53,343 nt of DNA, taken from positions 1-53,343 of the forward strand of contig NZ_BCSQ01000021.1 in NCBI RefSeq assembly GCF_001570945.1, read 5' to 3'. A program made the translations under genes and the position numbers. Numbering within the stretch: the first letter of the stretch is position 1; every line of letters starts with the position of its first letter. The notes below the pieces were generated by a model. It saw only the letters and a program-made list of their open reading frames with translations, did no database searches and was not told where the DNA came from. Origin of the DNA: Janibacter anophelis NBRC 107843 (lineage in GTDB: Bacteria; Actinomycetota; Actinomycetes; Actinomycetales; Dermatophilaceae). This document shows, in pieces, positions 30,547 to 39,464 of this stretch.

Positions 30547-31326
30547 TCAGTCGACCTCGGGTGTGAAGTCGGGCAGGTACGGGTCGGCCCAGGCCGCGAT
30601 GAGCTGGGCGGCGCGGCGCGCGTCGCGGGCACCGGTGAGCAGGTGGTTGGCGCCGTCGAGGCTGATGAAGGACTTGGGGTGGCGCGCGGCGCGGTAGATG
30701 CCCTCGGCGTTGGACAGCTCGACGATCTCGTCCTGCGGCGAGTGCATGATGAGCAGCGGACGCCCGAGGGTCCGGGCTGCCTCGTCGATGTCGACCGAGC
30801 GGATGTCCTCGACGAAGTCGCGACCGACGACGACGCGCTGGCCACCGAGGACGACCTCGGCGCTCCCCTCGCGCTCCACCTCGGGGATGACCGACTCGAA
30901 GAGGTGGGCCACGTGGCCCGGGTCGTCGGGGGCACCGATCGTCGCGACGGCCCGGACCTCCGGGATCCGCCCGGCCGCCGCGATGACGGCGGCGCCGCCG
31001 AGGGAGTGACCGACGAGCAGCGCGGGGGCGCCGTGCTCGGCGCGCAGCCAGTCGGCCGCCAGGGCGATGTCGGCGACGTTGGAGCTGAAGGTCGACTCCG
31101 CGAACTCGCCCCCCGAGTCACCGAACCCGGTGAAGTCGAAGCGCAGTACCGCCAGCCCTCGCTCGCACAGGGCTCGCGAGACCCGCTTGGTCGCCGGGTG
31201 GTTGCGACCACCGGTGAAGCAGTGCGCCATGAGCGCGTACCCCTCGGGCTCCTTGTCAGGCAGGTCGAGGGAACCCACGAGCTGCTCGAGGCTCGTGCCG
31301 GTGAACGTGATCTCTTGCGTCGGCAT
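30547..31326 (-). CDS. Alpha/beta hydrolase, OsmC-partner type
   Basis: A 259-residue hydrolase. HCFTGG after the first strand, the nucleophile elbow GHSLGGAAV (Ser about 105), an Asp near SPQDEIVEL and GANHLLTG (His) form the catalytic set. The closest relatives I recall are the hydrolase halves of hydrolase-OsmC fusions; here no OsmC domain follows, so it is a stand-alone form. The start ATG 31324-31326 (MPTQEITF) has CATGCT 7 nt upstream; an ATG four codons earlier is possible. Confidence 0.82.
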   Translation of the reverse strand: MPTQEITFTGTSLEQLVGSLDLPDKEPEGYALMAHCFTGGRNHPATKRVSRALCERGLAVLRFDFTGFGDSGGEFAESTFSSNVADIALAADWLRAEHGAPALLVGHSLGGAAVIAAAGRIPEVRAVATIGAPDDPGHVAHLFESVIPEVEREGSAEVVLGGQRVVVGRDFVEDIRSVDIDEAARTLGRPLLIMHSPQDEIVELSNAEGIYRAARHPKSFISLDGANHLLTGARDARRAAQLIAAWADPYLPDFTPEVD

Positions 31327-31387
31327 GACCTCGAGCATGCCAAAGAGCGGTGGGGACCACGGCGCTCGGCGGTGCTTGACTGGGCCC

Positions 31388-32143
31388 GTGCACATCACCC
31401 GGATCGGACTCGCGGCGCTCAAGGGCGCGCGCCACACCACCCTGCAGCACGTCGACCTCGACCCGACCGGACCACGGGGCGACCGAGTGCTCTGCCTCGT
31501 CGACGCCGACCGGGACCGGGTGGTGCGCACGGTGGAGAACCCACGGATGGTGCTCGTCACCGCCACCTGGGACGGCACGACACTGACCGTCGCCACCCCT
31601 GACGGGGCCAGCGTGACCGCAGCACCCACGCCCACCGGCGAGGTCATCACCTGTGACTACTGGAGCCGCGACGCCGACCTCGAGCTGCTCGAGTCACCGC
31701 ACACCGAGCTCCTGGGGGCTCACTTGGGCCGTCCGGTCCGACTCGCCCGCCCGGTGCGGGCCGGCGAGGTCGTCTACGGCGCCTGCGTCACCTTCGTCAC
31801 GACCGGCGCGCTGCGTGGTCTGGCGGAGCAGCAGGACGAGCGGTTCCGCGCGACCTTCACCCTCGAGGCGGACGAGGACCCCGAGCCGGGCACGCTGCTG
31901 CGGCTGGGCTCGGCCGCCGTCGTGCAGGTGCGCGCGCGGGTCCCCCGCTGCCGTGTCGTCGACGTCAACCCGCGCACGGGACGACTCGACACGACGCACC
32001 TGCGCACGCTGGCTCGCCGCGGCCACCCCGAGGGCGAGGTGCCCTTCGGGGTGGACGCCGAGGTGGTCGTGCCCGGTCGGGTCGTGACCGGAGACGAGGT
32101 CCGCGTGACGAGCGGTCAGCCGGCCTCGGTCGTGCCCTCGTAG
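31388..32143 (+). CDS. MOSC domain-containing protein
   Basis: A 251-residue protein with a C-terminal MOSC domain (about 110-251), the sulfur-carrier module related to molybdenum-cofactor sulfurase. PRCRVVDVNPRTGRLDT contains the conserved cysteine thought to carry sulfur. The N-terminal region (LAALKGARHTTLQHVDLD) is the usual beta-barrel lead-in. Start GTG 31388 is the first that fits the family; longer frames read through the divergent hydrolase. Its 3' end overlaps the convergent VOC gene by 28 bp. Confidence 0.8.
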   Translation: MHITRIGLAALKGARHTTLQHVDLDPTGPRGDRVLCLVDADRDRVVRTVENPRMVLVTATWDGTTLTVATPDGASVTAAPTPTGEVITCDYWSRDADLELLESPHTELLGAHLGRPVRLARPVRAGEVVYGACVTFVTTGALRGLAEQQDERFRATFTLEADEDPEPGTLLRLGSAAVVQVRARVPRCRVVDVNPRTGRLDTTHLRTLARRGHPEGEVPFGVDAEVVVPGRVVTGDEVRVTSGQPASVVPS

Positions 32144-32481
32144 AGCCCGATGTGGTTGCCGTCCGGGTCGGCGAGCACGGCGAACCAGCTCGTCTCCGAG
32201 ATCGGCGACTTGGCCATGACGACTGAGCCCCCGGACTCGGTGGCCTTGGCAAGGACCTCGTCGATCGAGTCGACCTCGACGTAGGAGCGCGGGTGCTCGA
32301 AACCCTCGCCGCGCGGGGCGAGGCCGCCCCCGCTGATCTGGTTGGGCGCCTGCCACATGGGGTAGCCCTCGAAGCCGGGGATCTCGGCGATCTGCCAGCC
32401 GAAGAGCGCGCTGTAGAAGGACGAGGCCGCCGACATGTCGGTGACCGGGATGTCGATGTGCGTGATGTCTCCGTGTGCCAT
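32116..32481 (-). CDS. VOC family (glyoxalase/bleomycin-resistance fold) protein
   Basis: A 121-residue single-module VOC protein. ITHIDIPVTDMSAASSFYSALFGW is the classic first motif, and FAVLADPDGNHIGLYE the last, with the metal-site Glu near the end. Specific substrate unknown. The start ATG 32479-32481 is chosen by family fit. The last 28 bp overlap the MOSC gene on the other strand, so the two transcripts are complementary at their 3' ends. Confidence 0.85.
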   Translation of the reverse strand: MAHGDITHIDIPVTDMSAASSFYSALFGWQIAEIPGFEGYPMWQAPNQISGGGLAPRGEGFEHPRSYVEVDSIDEVLAKATESGGSVVMAKSPISETSWFAVLADPDGNHIGLYEGTTEAG

Positions 32482-32610
32482 GGGATCGAGCATGGCAGCG
32501 GGGTGTGACAGCCACCACACCCCTGACGTGAACGGTCACCCACCGCCACCCGACGCGCAGACTGCCGGCACCTGCGCGACCGAACGACCCCACGCAACCC
32601 TACTCACGAG

Positions 32611-32616
32611 TAGCAT
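32611..32616 (+). promoter_or_regulatory. -10 box TAGCAT, leaderless promoter for MFS-GH1 operon, beside small palindrome
   Basis: TAGCAT with a 6-nt spacer to ATG 32623. A short inverted repeat CTACTC-AC-GAGTAG (32600-32613) overlaps it and could be an operator. Confidence 0.5.
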
Positions 32617-32622
32617 CAGGTC

Positions 32623-33903
32623 ATGCAGCCTCCCGAGGCCGTCACCGTCGACGCGCCCGACCCGCACTCCGAGCCGACCGTGCCCGTGCCCACCGGCTGG
32701 ATCGCCCGGCTCGGACTCGCGGGCGTCGGCATGTGCGCGGGCTGGTTCGGCCCGATCCAGGTCCTGCTCGGCCTGCAGGCCGCGGCCCTCACGCCGGACC
32801 ACAAGGAGGCGACCCTCTCGCTCGTCACCGGCATCGGCGCCGCGATCTCGACGCTGGCCAACCCGCTGGCCGGGGCCTTCAGCGACCGCACGACCTCACG
32901 GTGGGGTCGCCGGGTCCCCTGGGTCGTCGGCGGCACCCTCCTCGGCGCCGTCGGTCTCATCGTGCTCGCAGTCGCCGACTCCGTCCCGCTGATGATCCTC
33001 GGGTGGTGCCTCGTGCAGGCAGGCCTCAACGGCACCCTCGCCGCACTGACCGCAGCCGTGCCCGATCTCGTGCCCGTCGAGCAGCGCGGTCTCGTCAGCG
33101 GGGTCATCGGCATGACCCAGACCCTGGGCATCGTGGTCGGCACGGGTGTCGCCACGCTCGTCGCCGGCATCACCGGCGCCTACCTCGTCCTGGCCGTGCT
33201 CGTCATCGCGGCGGTCACCCCCTTCGTCCTGCGCTCCATGGACCGGCCGCTCCCCCGGGGCCTGCTGCCGACGATGGGCGTCGGCCAGTTCCTCCGCGGC
33301 TTCTGGATCTCGCCGCGGCGGCACCCGGACTTCGCCTGGGCGTGGGCCACCCGCTTCCTCGCGACGATCGCCAACTCGATCTGCACGCTCTACCTGCTCT
33401 TCTTCCTCACCGACGCCGTCCGCGTCGACGATCCCGAGCTCGGGGTCCTCGTCCTGACCCTGCTCTACGCCGTCACCCTCATCGGCTCGGCGATCCTCGC
33501 CGGCATCTGGTCCGACCGGCTCGGTGTGCGCAAGCCCTTCGTCATGTGGTCGGGCATCGTGATGTCCTGTGCCGCAGTCCTGCTCGCCTTCGTCCAGACT
33601 TGGCCGGCCGCCCTCGTCGGCGCCGTCATCCTCGGGCTCGGCTACGGCATCTACCTCGCGGTCGACTTCGCGCTCATCACGCAGGTCCTCCCCCGTGCCG
33701 GCGACCGGGCCCGCGACCTCGGCGTCATCAACATCGCCAATGCCCTGCCGCAGGTCCTCGCGCCGGCGATCGCTGGACCGATCATCACGTGGTTCGCCGA
33801 GCACCACACGCACGCCGCCGGCTACCGCACCCTCTACCTGCTGGCGGCCGCCATCGGCATCGCCGCAGCGCTGCTCATCCGCCGGATCAAGAGCGTCGAC
33901 TAG
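32623..33903 (+). CDS. MFS transporter, probable sugar/glycoside uptake
   Basis: A 426-residue major-facilitator protein with twelve predicted helices. The loop-2 motif is present as GAFSDRTTSRWGRRVPW, a form seen in sugar-type MFS and GPH-like carriers, and a second half-copy as GIWSDRLGVRKPF. It ends 8 bp before the beta-glucosidase gene, so import of a beta-glucoside or disaccharide is the likely job (inference). A leaderless promoter precedes it. Confidence 0.85.
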   Translation: MQPPEAVTVDAPDPHSEPTVPVPTGWIARLGLAGVGMCAGWFGPIQVLLGLQAAALTPDHKEATLSLVTGIGAAISTLANPLAGAFSDRTTSRWGRRVPWVVGGTLLGAVGLIVLAVADSVPLMILGWCLVQAGLNGTLAALTAAVPDLVPVEQRGLVSGVIGMTQTLGIVVGTGVATLVAGITGAYLVLAVLVIAAVTPFVLRSMDRPLPRGLLPTMGVGQFLRGFWISPRRHPDFAWAWATRFLATIANSICTLYLLFFLTDAVRVDDPELGVLVLTLLYAVTLIGSAILAGIWSDRLGVRKPFVMWSGIVMSCAAVLLAFVQTWPAALVGAVILGLGYGIYLAVDFALITQVLPRAGDRARDLGVINIANALPQVLAPAIAGPIITWFAEHHTHAAGYRTLYLLAAAIGIAAALLIRRIKSVD

Positions 33904-33911
33904 GAGATCCC

Positions 33912-35300
33912 ATGCCCCTCCCCCGTGACTTCGTCGTCGGGACGTCCACCGCCGCCTACCAGATCGAAGGGGGCGTGGAGGCCGGTGGCCGTGGCCGCAG
34001 CATCTGGGACGACTTCTGCGACCGCCCCGGCGCCATCCGGGACGGCTCGTCCGGTGCCACCGCCTGCGACAGCCACCGCAGGTGGGACGAGGACGTCGCG
34101 CTGCTGCAGGGACTGGGCGTCGACGCCTACCGCTTCTCGATCGCCTGGCCGCGGATCCAGCCGACGGGGTCGGGCCCGGTCAACGCCGCCGCCGGACTCG
34201 ACTTCTACGACCGCGCGGTGGACGCGTTGTGCGAGGCGGGGGTCGCCCCCTTCGCCACGCTCTACCACTGGGATCTGCCTTCCGCGCTGCAGGCGAAGGG
34301 AGGGTGGATGGTCCGCGAGACCGCCGAGCGCTTCGGCGAGTACGCCGCGGTCGTCGCCGATCGCCTCGCCGACCGCGTCGCGATGTGGATGCCGGTCAAC
34401 GAGCCGGTCGTGGTGACGATCTTCGGCCACGCGGTCGGGATCCACGCGCCCGGCGAGGTGCGCGGCTTCGAGGCGCTCGGTGCGGCGCACCACCTGCTCC
34501 TGGGGCACGGTCTGGCCACCCGCGCGCTGCGGGCCTCCGGCGCCCGTGCCGTCGGGACCGCCAACAACCACACCCCGGTCCGCGCAGCGAGCGACGCCGA
34601 CGAGGACGTCGCCGCCGCAGCCCTCTACGACACGATCCACAACCGGGCCTTCGCCGAGCCGATCCTCCTCGGCGAGTACCCCAACGGCATGGGCGAGGGC
34701 ATGCCCGGCCCGGTCGCCGAGGACCTGGCGGTCATCAGCGAGCCGCTCGACGCGTACGGCGTCAACTACTACAACCCGACGAAGGTGGGCGCTCCCGGCT
34801 CCCCCGCCGTCACCGCCGCACTGGCCACCGGCTCGCGCGACGAGGTGCCCTTCGAGATGCCGGAGGGCATCCCCTTCGCCCTCGTGCCGGTGGAGGCCGA
34901 CGAACGGACCGCCTTCGGCTGGCCGGTCGTGCCCGAGGGCCTGACCGAGCTGCTCGTGCAGCTGCGGGACCAGTACGGCGACGCCCTGCCGCCGGTGTAC
35001 GTCACGGAGTCCGGCTGCTCGACCGACGACGTCGTCGAGGACGGCCAGGTCCACGACGAGGCCCGCATCCGCTACCTCGACACCCACCTCGACGCCGTGG
35101 CCGAGGCGATCGACGCGGGGGTCGACGTGCGAGGGCACTTCGTCTGGTCGCTGCTCGACAACTTCGAGTGGGCCGAGGGCTACACGCAGCGGTTCGGGCT
35201 GGTGCGGGTCGAGTTCGACGACGGGCAGACGCGCACCCCCAAGGACTCGTACGCGTGGTTGCGCGAGCGGATCACGCAGATCCGTCAGGGCCTCGGCTGA
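33912..35300 (+). CDS. GH1 family beta-glucosidase
   Basis: A 462-residue glycoside hydrolase family 1 enzyme, probably cytosolic since there is no signal peptide. It opens FVVGTSTAAYQIEGG, the family N-terminal signature. The acid/base Glu is in MPVNEPVVV (about 163) and the nucleophile Glu in VYVTESGCS (about 367). VWSLLDNFEWAEGYTQRFGLV near the end forms the substrate pocket. ATG 33912 has GGAGATCC immediately upstream and starts 8 bp after the transporter stop. It should cleave imported beta-glucosides such as cellobiose. Confidence 0.95.
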   Translation: MPLPRDFVVGTSTAAYQIEGGVEAGGRGRSIWDDFCDRPGAIRDGSSGATACDSHRRWDEDVALLQGLGVDAYRFSIAWPRIQPTGSGPVNAAAGLDFYDRAVDALCEAGVAPFATLYHWDLPSALQAKGGWMVRETAERFGEYAAVVADRLADRVAMWMPVNEPVVVTIFGHAVGIHAPGEVRGFEALGAAHHLLLGHGLATRALRASGARAVGTANNHTPVRAASDADEDVAAAALYDTIHNRAFAEPILLGEYPNGMGEGMPGPVAEDLAVISEPLDAYGVNYYNPTKVGAPGSPAVTAALATGSRDEVPFEMPEGIPFALVPVEADERTAFGWPVVPEGLTELLVQLRDQYGDALPPVYVTESGCSTDDVVEDGQVHDEARIRYLDTHLDAVAEAIDAGVDVRGHFVWSLLDNFEWAEGYTQRFGLVRVEFDDGQTRTPKDSYAWLRERITQIRQGLG

Positions 35301-35309
35301 CCATCCACC

Positions 35310-35750
35310 TCAGCGGGCACGGAAGAAGGAGACCCCGAACCCGAAGGGACGGTTCTGCGAGGTGACGACGGTGCCCCAGATGCACATGACGAGGTGCGCG
35401 AGCGTCGCCAGCCCCCACACGGTGATCGGGATCCCCACCGGGAAGAAGCTGGCGGATCCCTCGCCTCCAGTGACCCAGAACACCAGCGCGAAGTGTGCGC
35501 CCACGAGGACGACCGTGGCGACGAGGTAGATCACGCCCCAGGTCGCGGCGCTCGCGCCGTTGTGCGCGGCCAGCCCGCCCTTGCTCCGCTGGGCCAAGCC
35601 GAGACCGATCATCAGGGCAGCGGCCAGCAGCGAGCCGAAGAAGGGCAGGCACAGCAGCACGATCAGTCCGACGATCCACGCGATCGACCCGTTGCCGGGC
35701 GGGCGGACGTACTGGGGCGGCTGCTGCATCGGCGGGGGCGGCATCGTCAT
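35310..35750 (-). CDS. DUF4870-like small membrane protein
   Basis: A 146-residue protein. A proline/glutamine-rich N-terminus (about 1-20) is followed by three to four membrane helices (IAWIVGLIVLLCLPFFGSLLAAALMIGLGLA, ATWGVIYLVATVVLVGAHFALVFWV, PITVWGLATLAHLVMCIWGTVV), resembling DUF4870. Function unknown. The start ATG 35748-35750 has GAGCCT 6 nt upstream. The gene converges on the beta-glucosidase 9 bp away. Confidence 0.6.
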   Translation of the reverse strand: MTMPPPPMQQPPQYVRPPGNGSIAWIVGLIVLLCLPFFGSLLAAALMIGLGLAQRSKGGLAAHNGASAATWGVIYLVATVVLVGAHFALVFWVTGGEGSASFFPVGIPITVWGLATLAHLVMCIWGTVVTSQNRPFGFGVSFFRAR

Positions 35751-35785
35751 GCCCGCAGGCTCGCACACCCCTGTCCGGGGACGAC

Positions 35786-35821
35786 GACGGCCCGTGTCCC
35801 CCCTGCGGGACACGGGCCGTC
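35786..35821 (-). terminator. Strong hairpin terminator after the MaoC operon
   Basis: Perfect 15-bp arms (35786-35800 and 35807-35821) with a 6-nt loop lie 12 bp after the MaoC stop on the minus strand. There is no clear U-tract, which is usual for actinobacterial terminators. Confidence 0.75.
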
Positions 35822-35833
35822 GGCCGAGCTCGG

Positions 35834-36679
35834 TCAGCTGAGCGTGAGCACCAGGTGCTCGGTCTCGGGCTTGCGCGAGGAGCGCAGCCCGGCGACGACG
35901 ACGTCACCGCTCTTGTCGATGACGAAGTCGACCTTGCCCGGCAGCAGCACCGGCTTCTTGAACCACACGTGGCTCGTGCTCGGGCCGCTCGCGACGGGAC
36001 CGATGGCCCCGAGCACGCGGGCGTAGGTCCACATGCCGTGGGCGATCGCCTGGGGGAAGCCCATCGCCTTGGCCGTGATCACACTCATGTGGATCGGGTT
36101 GATGTCACCGGAGGCGAGACCGTAGGTACGACCGAGGTCGCCGGGCAGGCTCCACTTCGCGGCGGCCTGACCCGTCGGGATGGCCGGCGGCTGCTCACCC
36201 CGCTCCGCCTCCGCGTCACCACGTCCACGGGCCAGGTAGGTCGAGCGACCCTCCCAGACCCGCTCGCCGTCGATATCCACCTCGGTGACCAGGTCGACGA
36301 CCTTGCCCTTGGCGTGGGCCCGCAGGTTGTCCGCGGAGACGGTGATGTCGAGCGCCTCGTCGAACCGGATCTCACGGTGCACCGTGATGAGGTTCTCGAC
36401 GTGCACCAGACCCATGAGCGGCAGGGGGAAGCCCTTGCCCGCCATGAGCTGCATCTGCAGCGGGAAGCCGACGACGTGCGGGTAGGTGTGCGGCAGCACG
36501 TCGCTGTTGTTGAACCGGCAGATGCGCTGGTACTCGAGCAGGTCGTGCCGGTCGACCTGGTGGCCGGTGAGGCGCAGCTGCGTGTCGGGCAGCGTCGAGC
36601 CGCCGCCCCCACGCGAGAGGGCCGCCTTGGCGTAGATCGGGCCGAGCGCCGGGATGCTCTTGACCGTCGTGACGGCCAT
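35834..36679 (-). CDS. MaoC/HtdX-type acyl dehydratase (double hot-dog)
   Basis: A 281-residue hydratase that adds water to (or removes it from) 2-enoyl-CoA/ACP and 3-hydroxyacyl thioesters. The C-terminal hot-dog fold carries the catalytic MaoC motif DINPIHMSVITAKAMGFPQAIAHGMWT (Asp and His near 190). The N-terminal half is a second, non-catalytic fold. The order MaoC - FabG4 - FadA2 matches the mycobacterial HtdX/FabG4/FadA2 region. Its ATG overlaps the FabG stop by ATGA. A strong hairpin follows its stop. Confidence 0.9.
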   Translation of the reverse strand: MAVTTVKSIPALGPIYAKAALSRGGGGSTLPDTQLRLTGHQVDRHDLLEYQRICRFNNSDVLPHTYPHVVGFPLQMQLMAGKGFPLPLMGLVHVENLITVHREIRFDEALDITVSADNLRAHAKGKVVDLVTEVDIDGERVWEGRSTYLARGRGDAEAERGEQPPAIPTGQAAAKWSLPGDLGRTYGLASGDINPIHMSVITAKAMGFPQAIAHGMWTYARVLGAIGPVASGPSTSHVWFKKPVLLPGKVDFVIDKSGDVVVAGLRSSRKPETEHLVLTLS

Positions 36680-38016
36680 CAGGCGCCCAGGATCATCTGG
36701 CCGCACACCCGGACCGTGTTGCCGGTGACGGCACGGTTGGCGTCCCAGGCGAACCACCCGATGGTCTCGGCGACGTCGACCGGCAGACCACCCTGCGACA
36801 GGGAGTTGGTCAGGCGACCGATCTCGCGCGTCGCGAGCGGGATCTTGGCCGTCATCTCGGTCTCGATGAAGCCGGGGGCGACGGCGTTGACCGTCACGCC
36901 CTTGGCGACGACCTGCGGGTCCTTGGCCAGGCTCGAGGTCATGCCGATGACGCCGGCCTTGCTCGCGCCGTAGTTGACCTGGCCGCGGTTGCCCGCGATG
37001 CCGGCGATCGACGAGACGTTGACGATGTGGCCGCCCTCGTTGATGGCGGGCACGAGCGCCTCGTTCATCGCGAGGATCGAGAGCAGGTTGACGTTGAGGA
37101 CCGAGCCCCACCGGTCGGCGTCGGTGTTGACGAGGAGCTTGTCGCGGGTGATGCCCGCGTTGTGCACGACGATGTCGAAGCCGCCGTGGAGCGTGGTGGC
37201 GTGCTCGACGATCTTGGCGCCGGCGTCCTCGGCGGTTACGTCGACCTGCAGGGCCGAGCCGCCGATGCGGTTGGCGACCTCGGCGAGCGGGCCGCCGGCG
37301 GCCGGGATGTCGACGCACACGACGGTGGCGCCGTCACGGGCGAGCGTGTCGGCGATGGCCGCACCGATGCCGCGAGCGGCGCCGGTGACGACCGCGACCT
37401 TGCCCTCGAGCGGGGCGTCCCAGCTCGTCGGCTCGACGATGTCGCCGACGGCCGGGCCGACGTGGACGACCTGGGCCGAGACGTAGGCGGAGCGGCCGGA
37501 GAGGAAGAACCGGATGGTGGCCTCGACATTGGCGTCCGCGCCCTCGGCGACGTAGACCATGTTGGCCGTGCCGCCGGCACGCATCTCCTTGCCGACCGAG
37601 CGCACGATGCCCTCGAGGGCTCGGCGGGCCGCGGCCTCGGCGACGTCGTCGGTGTCCGCGACCGGGCGGCCGATGACGATGACGCGACCGGTCGGGGCGA
37701 GGGTCTTCAGCGCCGGCGCGAGGATGCCGCGCAGGCTCTCCAGGTCCGCGGGGGTGCGGGCCTGGGTCATGTCGACGACGACGCCGGCGACCGAGGTGGA
37801 CGGGGAGGTCGCGATCTGCACGCCGTCGGCGCGCAGAGCCTTGGTGAGCAGCGCGGCGACGGGGGCGTCACCGTGCCCGTCGAGGAGCACCGCGCCGTTG
37901 ATGAGCGGGGCGCCGGCCTTGTGGCGACGCAGCGTGGTCGGCCGCGGCAGACCGAGGGTGTTGGCGATCTGCTTGCCCAGACCGGAGCTGACGAACTTGC
38001 CGTACTCGAATCCCAT
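36679..38016 (-). CDS. fabG4: High-molecular-weight 3-oxoacyl-ACP/CoA reductase, FabG4-type
   Basis: A 445-residue reductase. The N-terminal ~205 residues form a flavodoxin-like domain (INGAVLLDG, VIVIGRPV) as in mycobacterial FabG4. The C-terminal SDR domain has the cofactor motif TGAARGIG (about 210), NAG, catalytic Ser in NVSSIAG and YGASK (Tyr about 349). FabG4 prefers NADH and acyl-CoA substrates in the characterised homologue. The ATG has AGGAGACATCC-like sequence upstream. It lies 33 bp after the thiolase and overlaps the dehydratase. Confidence 0.93.
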   Translation of the reverse strand: MGFEYGKFVSSGLGKQIANTLGLPRPTTLRRHKAGAPLINGAVLLDGHGDAPVAALLTKALRADGVQIATSPSTSVAGVVVDMTQARTPADLESLRGILAPALKTLAPTGRVIVIGRPVADTDDVAEAAARRALEGIVRSVGKEMRAGGTANMVYVAEGADANVEATIRFFLSGRSAYVSAQVVHVGPAVGDIVEPTSWDAPLEGKVAVVTGAARGIGAAIADTLARDGATVVCVDIPAAGGPLAEVANRIGGSALQVDVTAEDAGAKIVEHATTLHGGFDIVVHNAGITRDKLLVNTDADRWGSVLNVNLLSILAMNEALVPAINEGGHIVNVSSIAGIAGNRGQVNYGASKAGVIGMTSSLAKDPQVVAKGVTVNAVAPGFIETEMTAKIPLATREIGRLTNSLSQGGLPVDVAETIGWFAWDANRAVTGNTVRVCGQMILGA

Positions 38017-38049
38017 GTGGATGTCTCCTAGAAGTCGTGAGGTGGGGGC

Positions 38050-39342
38050 TCAGGCGCCCTCGAGGATGGCCACGACGCCCTGTCCACCGGCTGCGCAGAT
38101 GGAGATCAGGCCGCGGCTGCCCGGACCCTTGGCGTGCAGCATCTTGGCCAGCGCGGCGACGATGCGACCACCGGTCGCGGCGAAGGGGTGGCCGGCGGCC
38201 AGCGAGGAGCCGTTGACGTTGAGCTTGTCGCGGTCGATCGAGCCGAGCGGGGTGTCGCGGCCGAGCTTCTCGCGGCAGAAGTCCTCGTCCTCCCAGGCCT
38301 TGAGCGTGGAGAGCACGGTGGCGGCGAAGGCCTCGTGGATCTCGTAGTAGTCGAAGTCCTGGAGGGTGAGGCCGTTGCGCTCGAGCATGCGCGGGATGGC
38401 GTAGGCGGGAGCCATGAGCAGGCCCTCGGCGCCGTGGACGTAGTCGACCGCGGCGGCCTGGCCGTCGACGAACCACGCGAGCGGGGTCAGCCCCTGCTCG
38501 GCGGCCCACTCCTCGGAGCCGAGGAGCACGGTGGAGGCGCCGTCGGTCAGGGGCGTGGAGTTGCCGGCGGTCATCGTCGCGTCGTCGCCCTTGCCGAAGA
38601 CCGGCTTGAGCTTGGCGAGCTTTTCCATCGAGGAGTCGGGACGCAGGTTCTGGTCCTTGGACAGACCCATGAAGCTCGTCATGAGGTCGTCCTGGAAGCC
38701 CTCGTCGTAGGCGCGCGCGAGGTTCTTGTGGCTGTTGACCGCGAGCTGGTCCTGGGCCTCACGGGTGATGCCCCACCGCTTGGCGGTGATGGCCATGTGG
38801 TCGCCCATGGACAGGCCGGTGCGCGGCTCGGAGTTGGCCGGCGTGGAGATGCCCAGGTCGGTGGGGCGGATCTTGGCCAGCGCGAGGGCCTGGTTCTTGG
38901 CCCCCTTCGTGCGGTTGACCTTGAGCAGCTTCTTGCGCAGGGACTCGGTGACCGTGATCGGCGCGTCCGAGGCGGTGTCCACGCCGCCGGCGACGCCGGA
39001 GTCGATCTGGCCGAGCTTGATCTTGTTGGACACGAGGATCGCGGCCTCGAGGCCGGTGCCGCAGGCCTGCTGCACGTCGTAGGCGGACGTCGTGGGGGCC
39101 AGGGCGGAGCCGAGGACGGCCTCACGGGTGAGGTTGAAGTCGCGCGAGTGCTTGATGACCGCACCGCCGACGACCTCGTCGATGTGCTTGCCGCCCAGGT
39201 TGTAGCGGGCCACGAGCCCGTCGAGGGCGGCGGTGAACATGTCCTGGTTGGACGCCTCGGCGTAGGGGCCGAACTGGCGGGCGAAGGGGATGCGGTTGCC
39301 ACCGAGGACGGCGGCGCGACGCGGCAGGTTGTTAGCCACCAC
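38050..39342 (-). CDS. Acetyl-CoA C-acetyltransferase (thiolase), FadA2-like
   Basis: A 430-residue thiolase that condenses or cleaves 3-ketoacyl-CoA. The nucleophile is Cys94 in QQACGTGLEA; HEAFAAT carries the active-site His, GHPFAATG the second His region and CAAGGQG the second Cys near the C-terminus. The start is GTG at 39340-39342 (a second GTG follows directly), with GGAGACC upstream. It is the first gene of thiolase-FabG4-MaoC. Its promoter region contains a large inverted repeat shared with the divergent TetR gene, so repression by that TetR is likely. Confidence 0.93.
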   Translation of the reverse strand: MVANNLPRRAAVLGGNRIPFARQFGPYAEASNQDMFTAALDGLVARYNLGGKHIDEVVGGAVIKHSRDFNLTREAVLGSALAPTTSAYDVQQACGTGLEAAILVSNKIKLGQIDSGVAGGVDTASDAPITVTESLRKKLLKVNRTKGAKNQALALAKIRPTDLGISTPANSEPRTGLSMGDHMAITAKRWGITREAQDQLAVNSHKNLARAYDEGFQDDLMTSFMGLSKDQNLRPDSSMEKLAKLKPVFGKGDDATMTAGNSTPLTDGASTVLLGSEEWAAEQGLTPLAWFVDGQAAAVDYVHGAEGLLMAPAYAIPRMLERNGLTLQDFDYYEIHEAFAATVLSTLKAWEDEDFCREKLGRDTPLGSIDRDKLNVNGSSLAAGHPFAATGGRIVAALAKMLHAKGPGSRGLISICAAGGQGVVAILEGA

Positions 39343-39421
39343 AGGTCTCCTGGTCGTGAGTACGGAGTCGGGCGGGACCGCGGCGATGTGCCCTCGGTCC
39401 CATGTTGCGGTTATACGACAC

Positions 39422-39458
39422 GGACGGTAGCAGGTACCGCTAGTACCTGCTACCGTCC
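39422..39458. promoter_or_regulatory. TetR operator, 16-bp-arm inverted repeat
   Basis: Perfect arms GGACGGTAGCAGGTAC (39422-39437) and GTACCTGCTACCGTCC (39443-39458) with a 5-bp centre. It lies 7 bp before the TetR start and about 80 bp before the thiolase start. On the minus strand a TATAAC box at 39409-39414 would put the thiolase -35 region inside the repeat. Confidence 0.85.
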
Positions 39459-39464
39459 TCCTCT

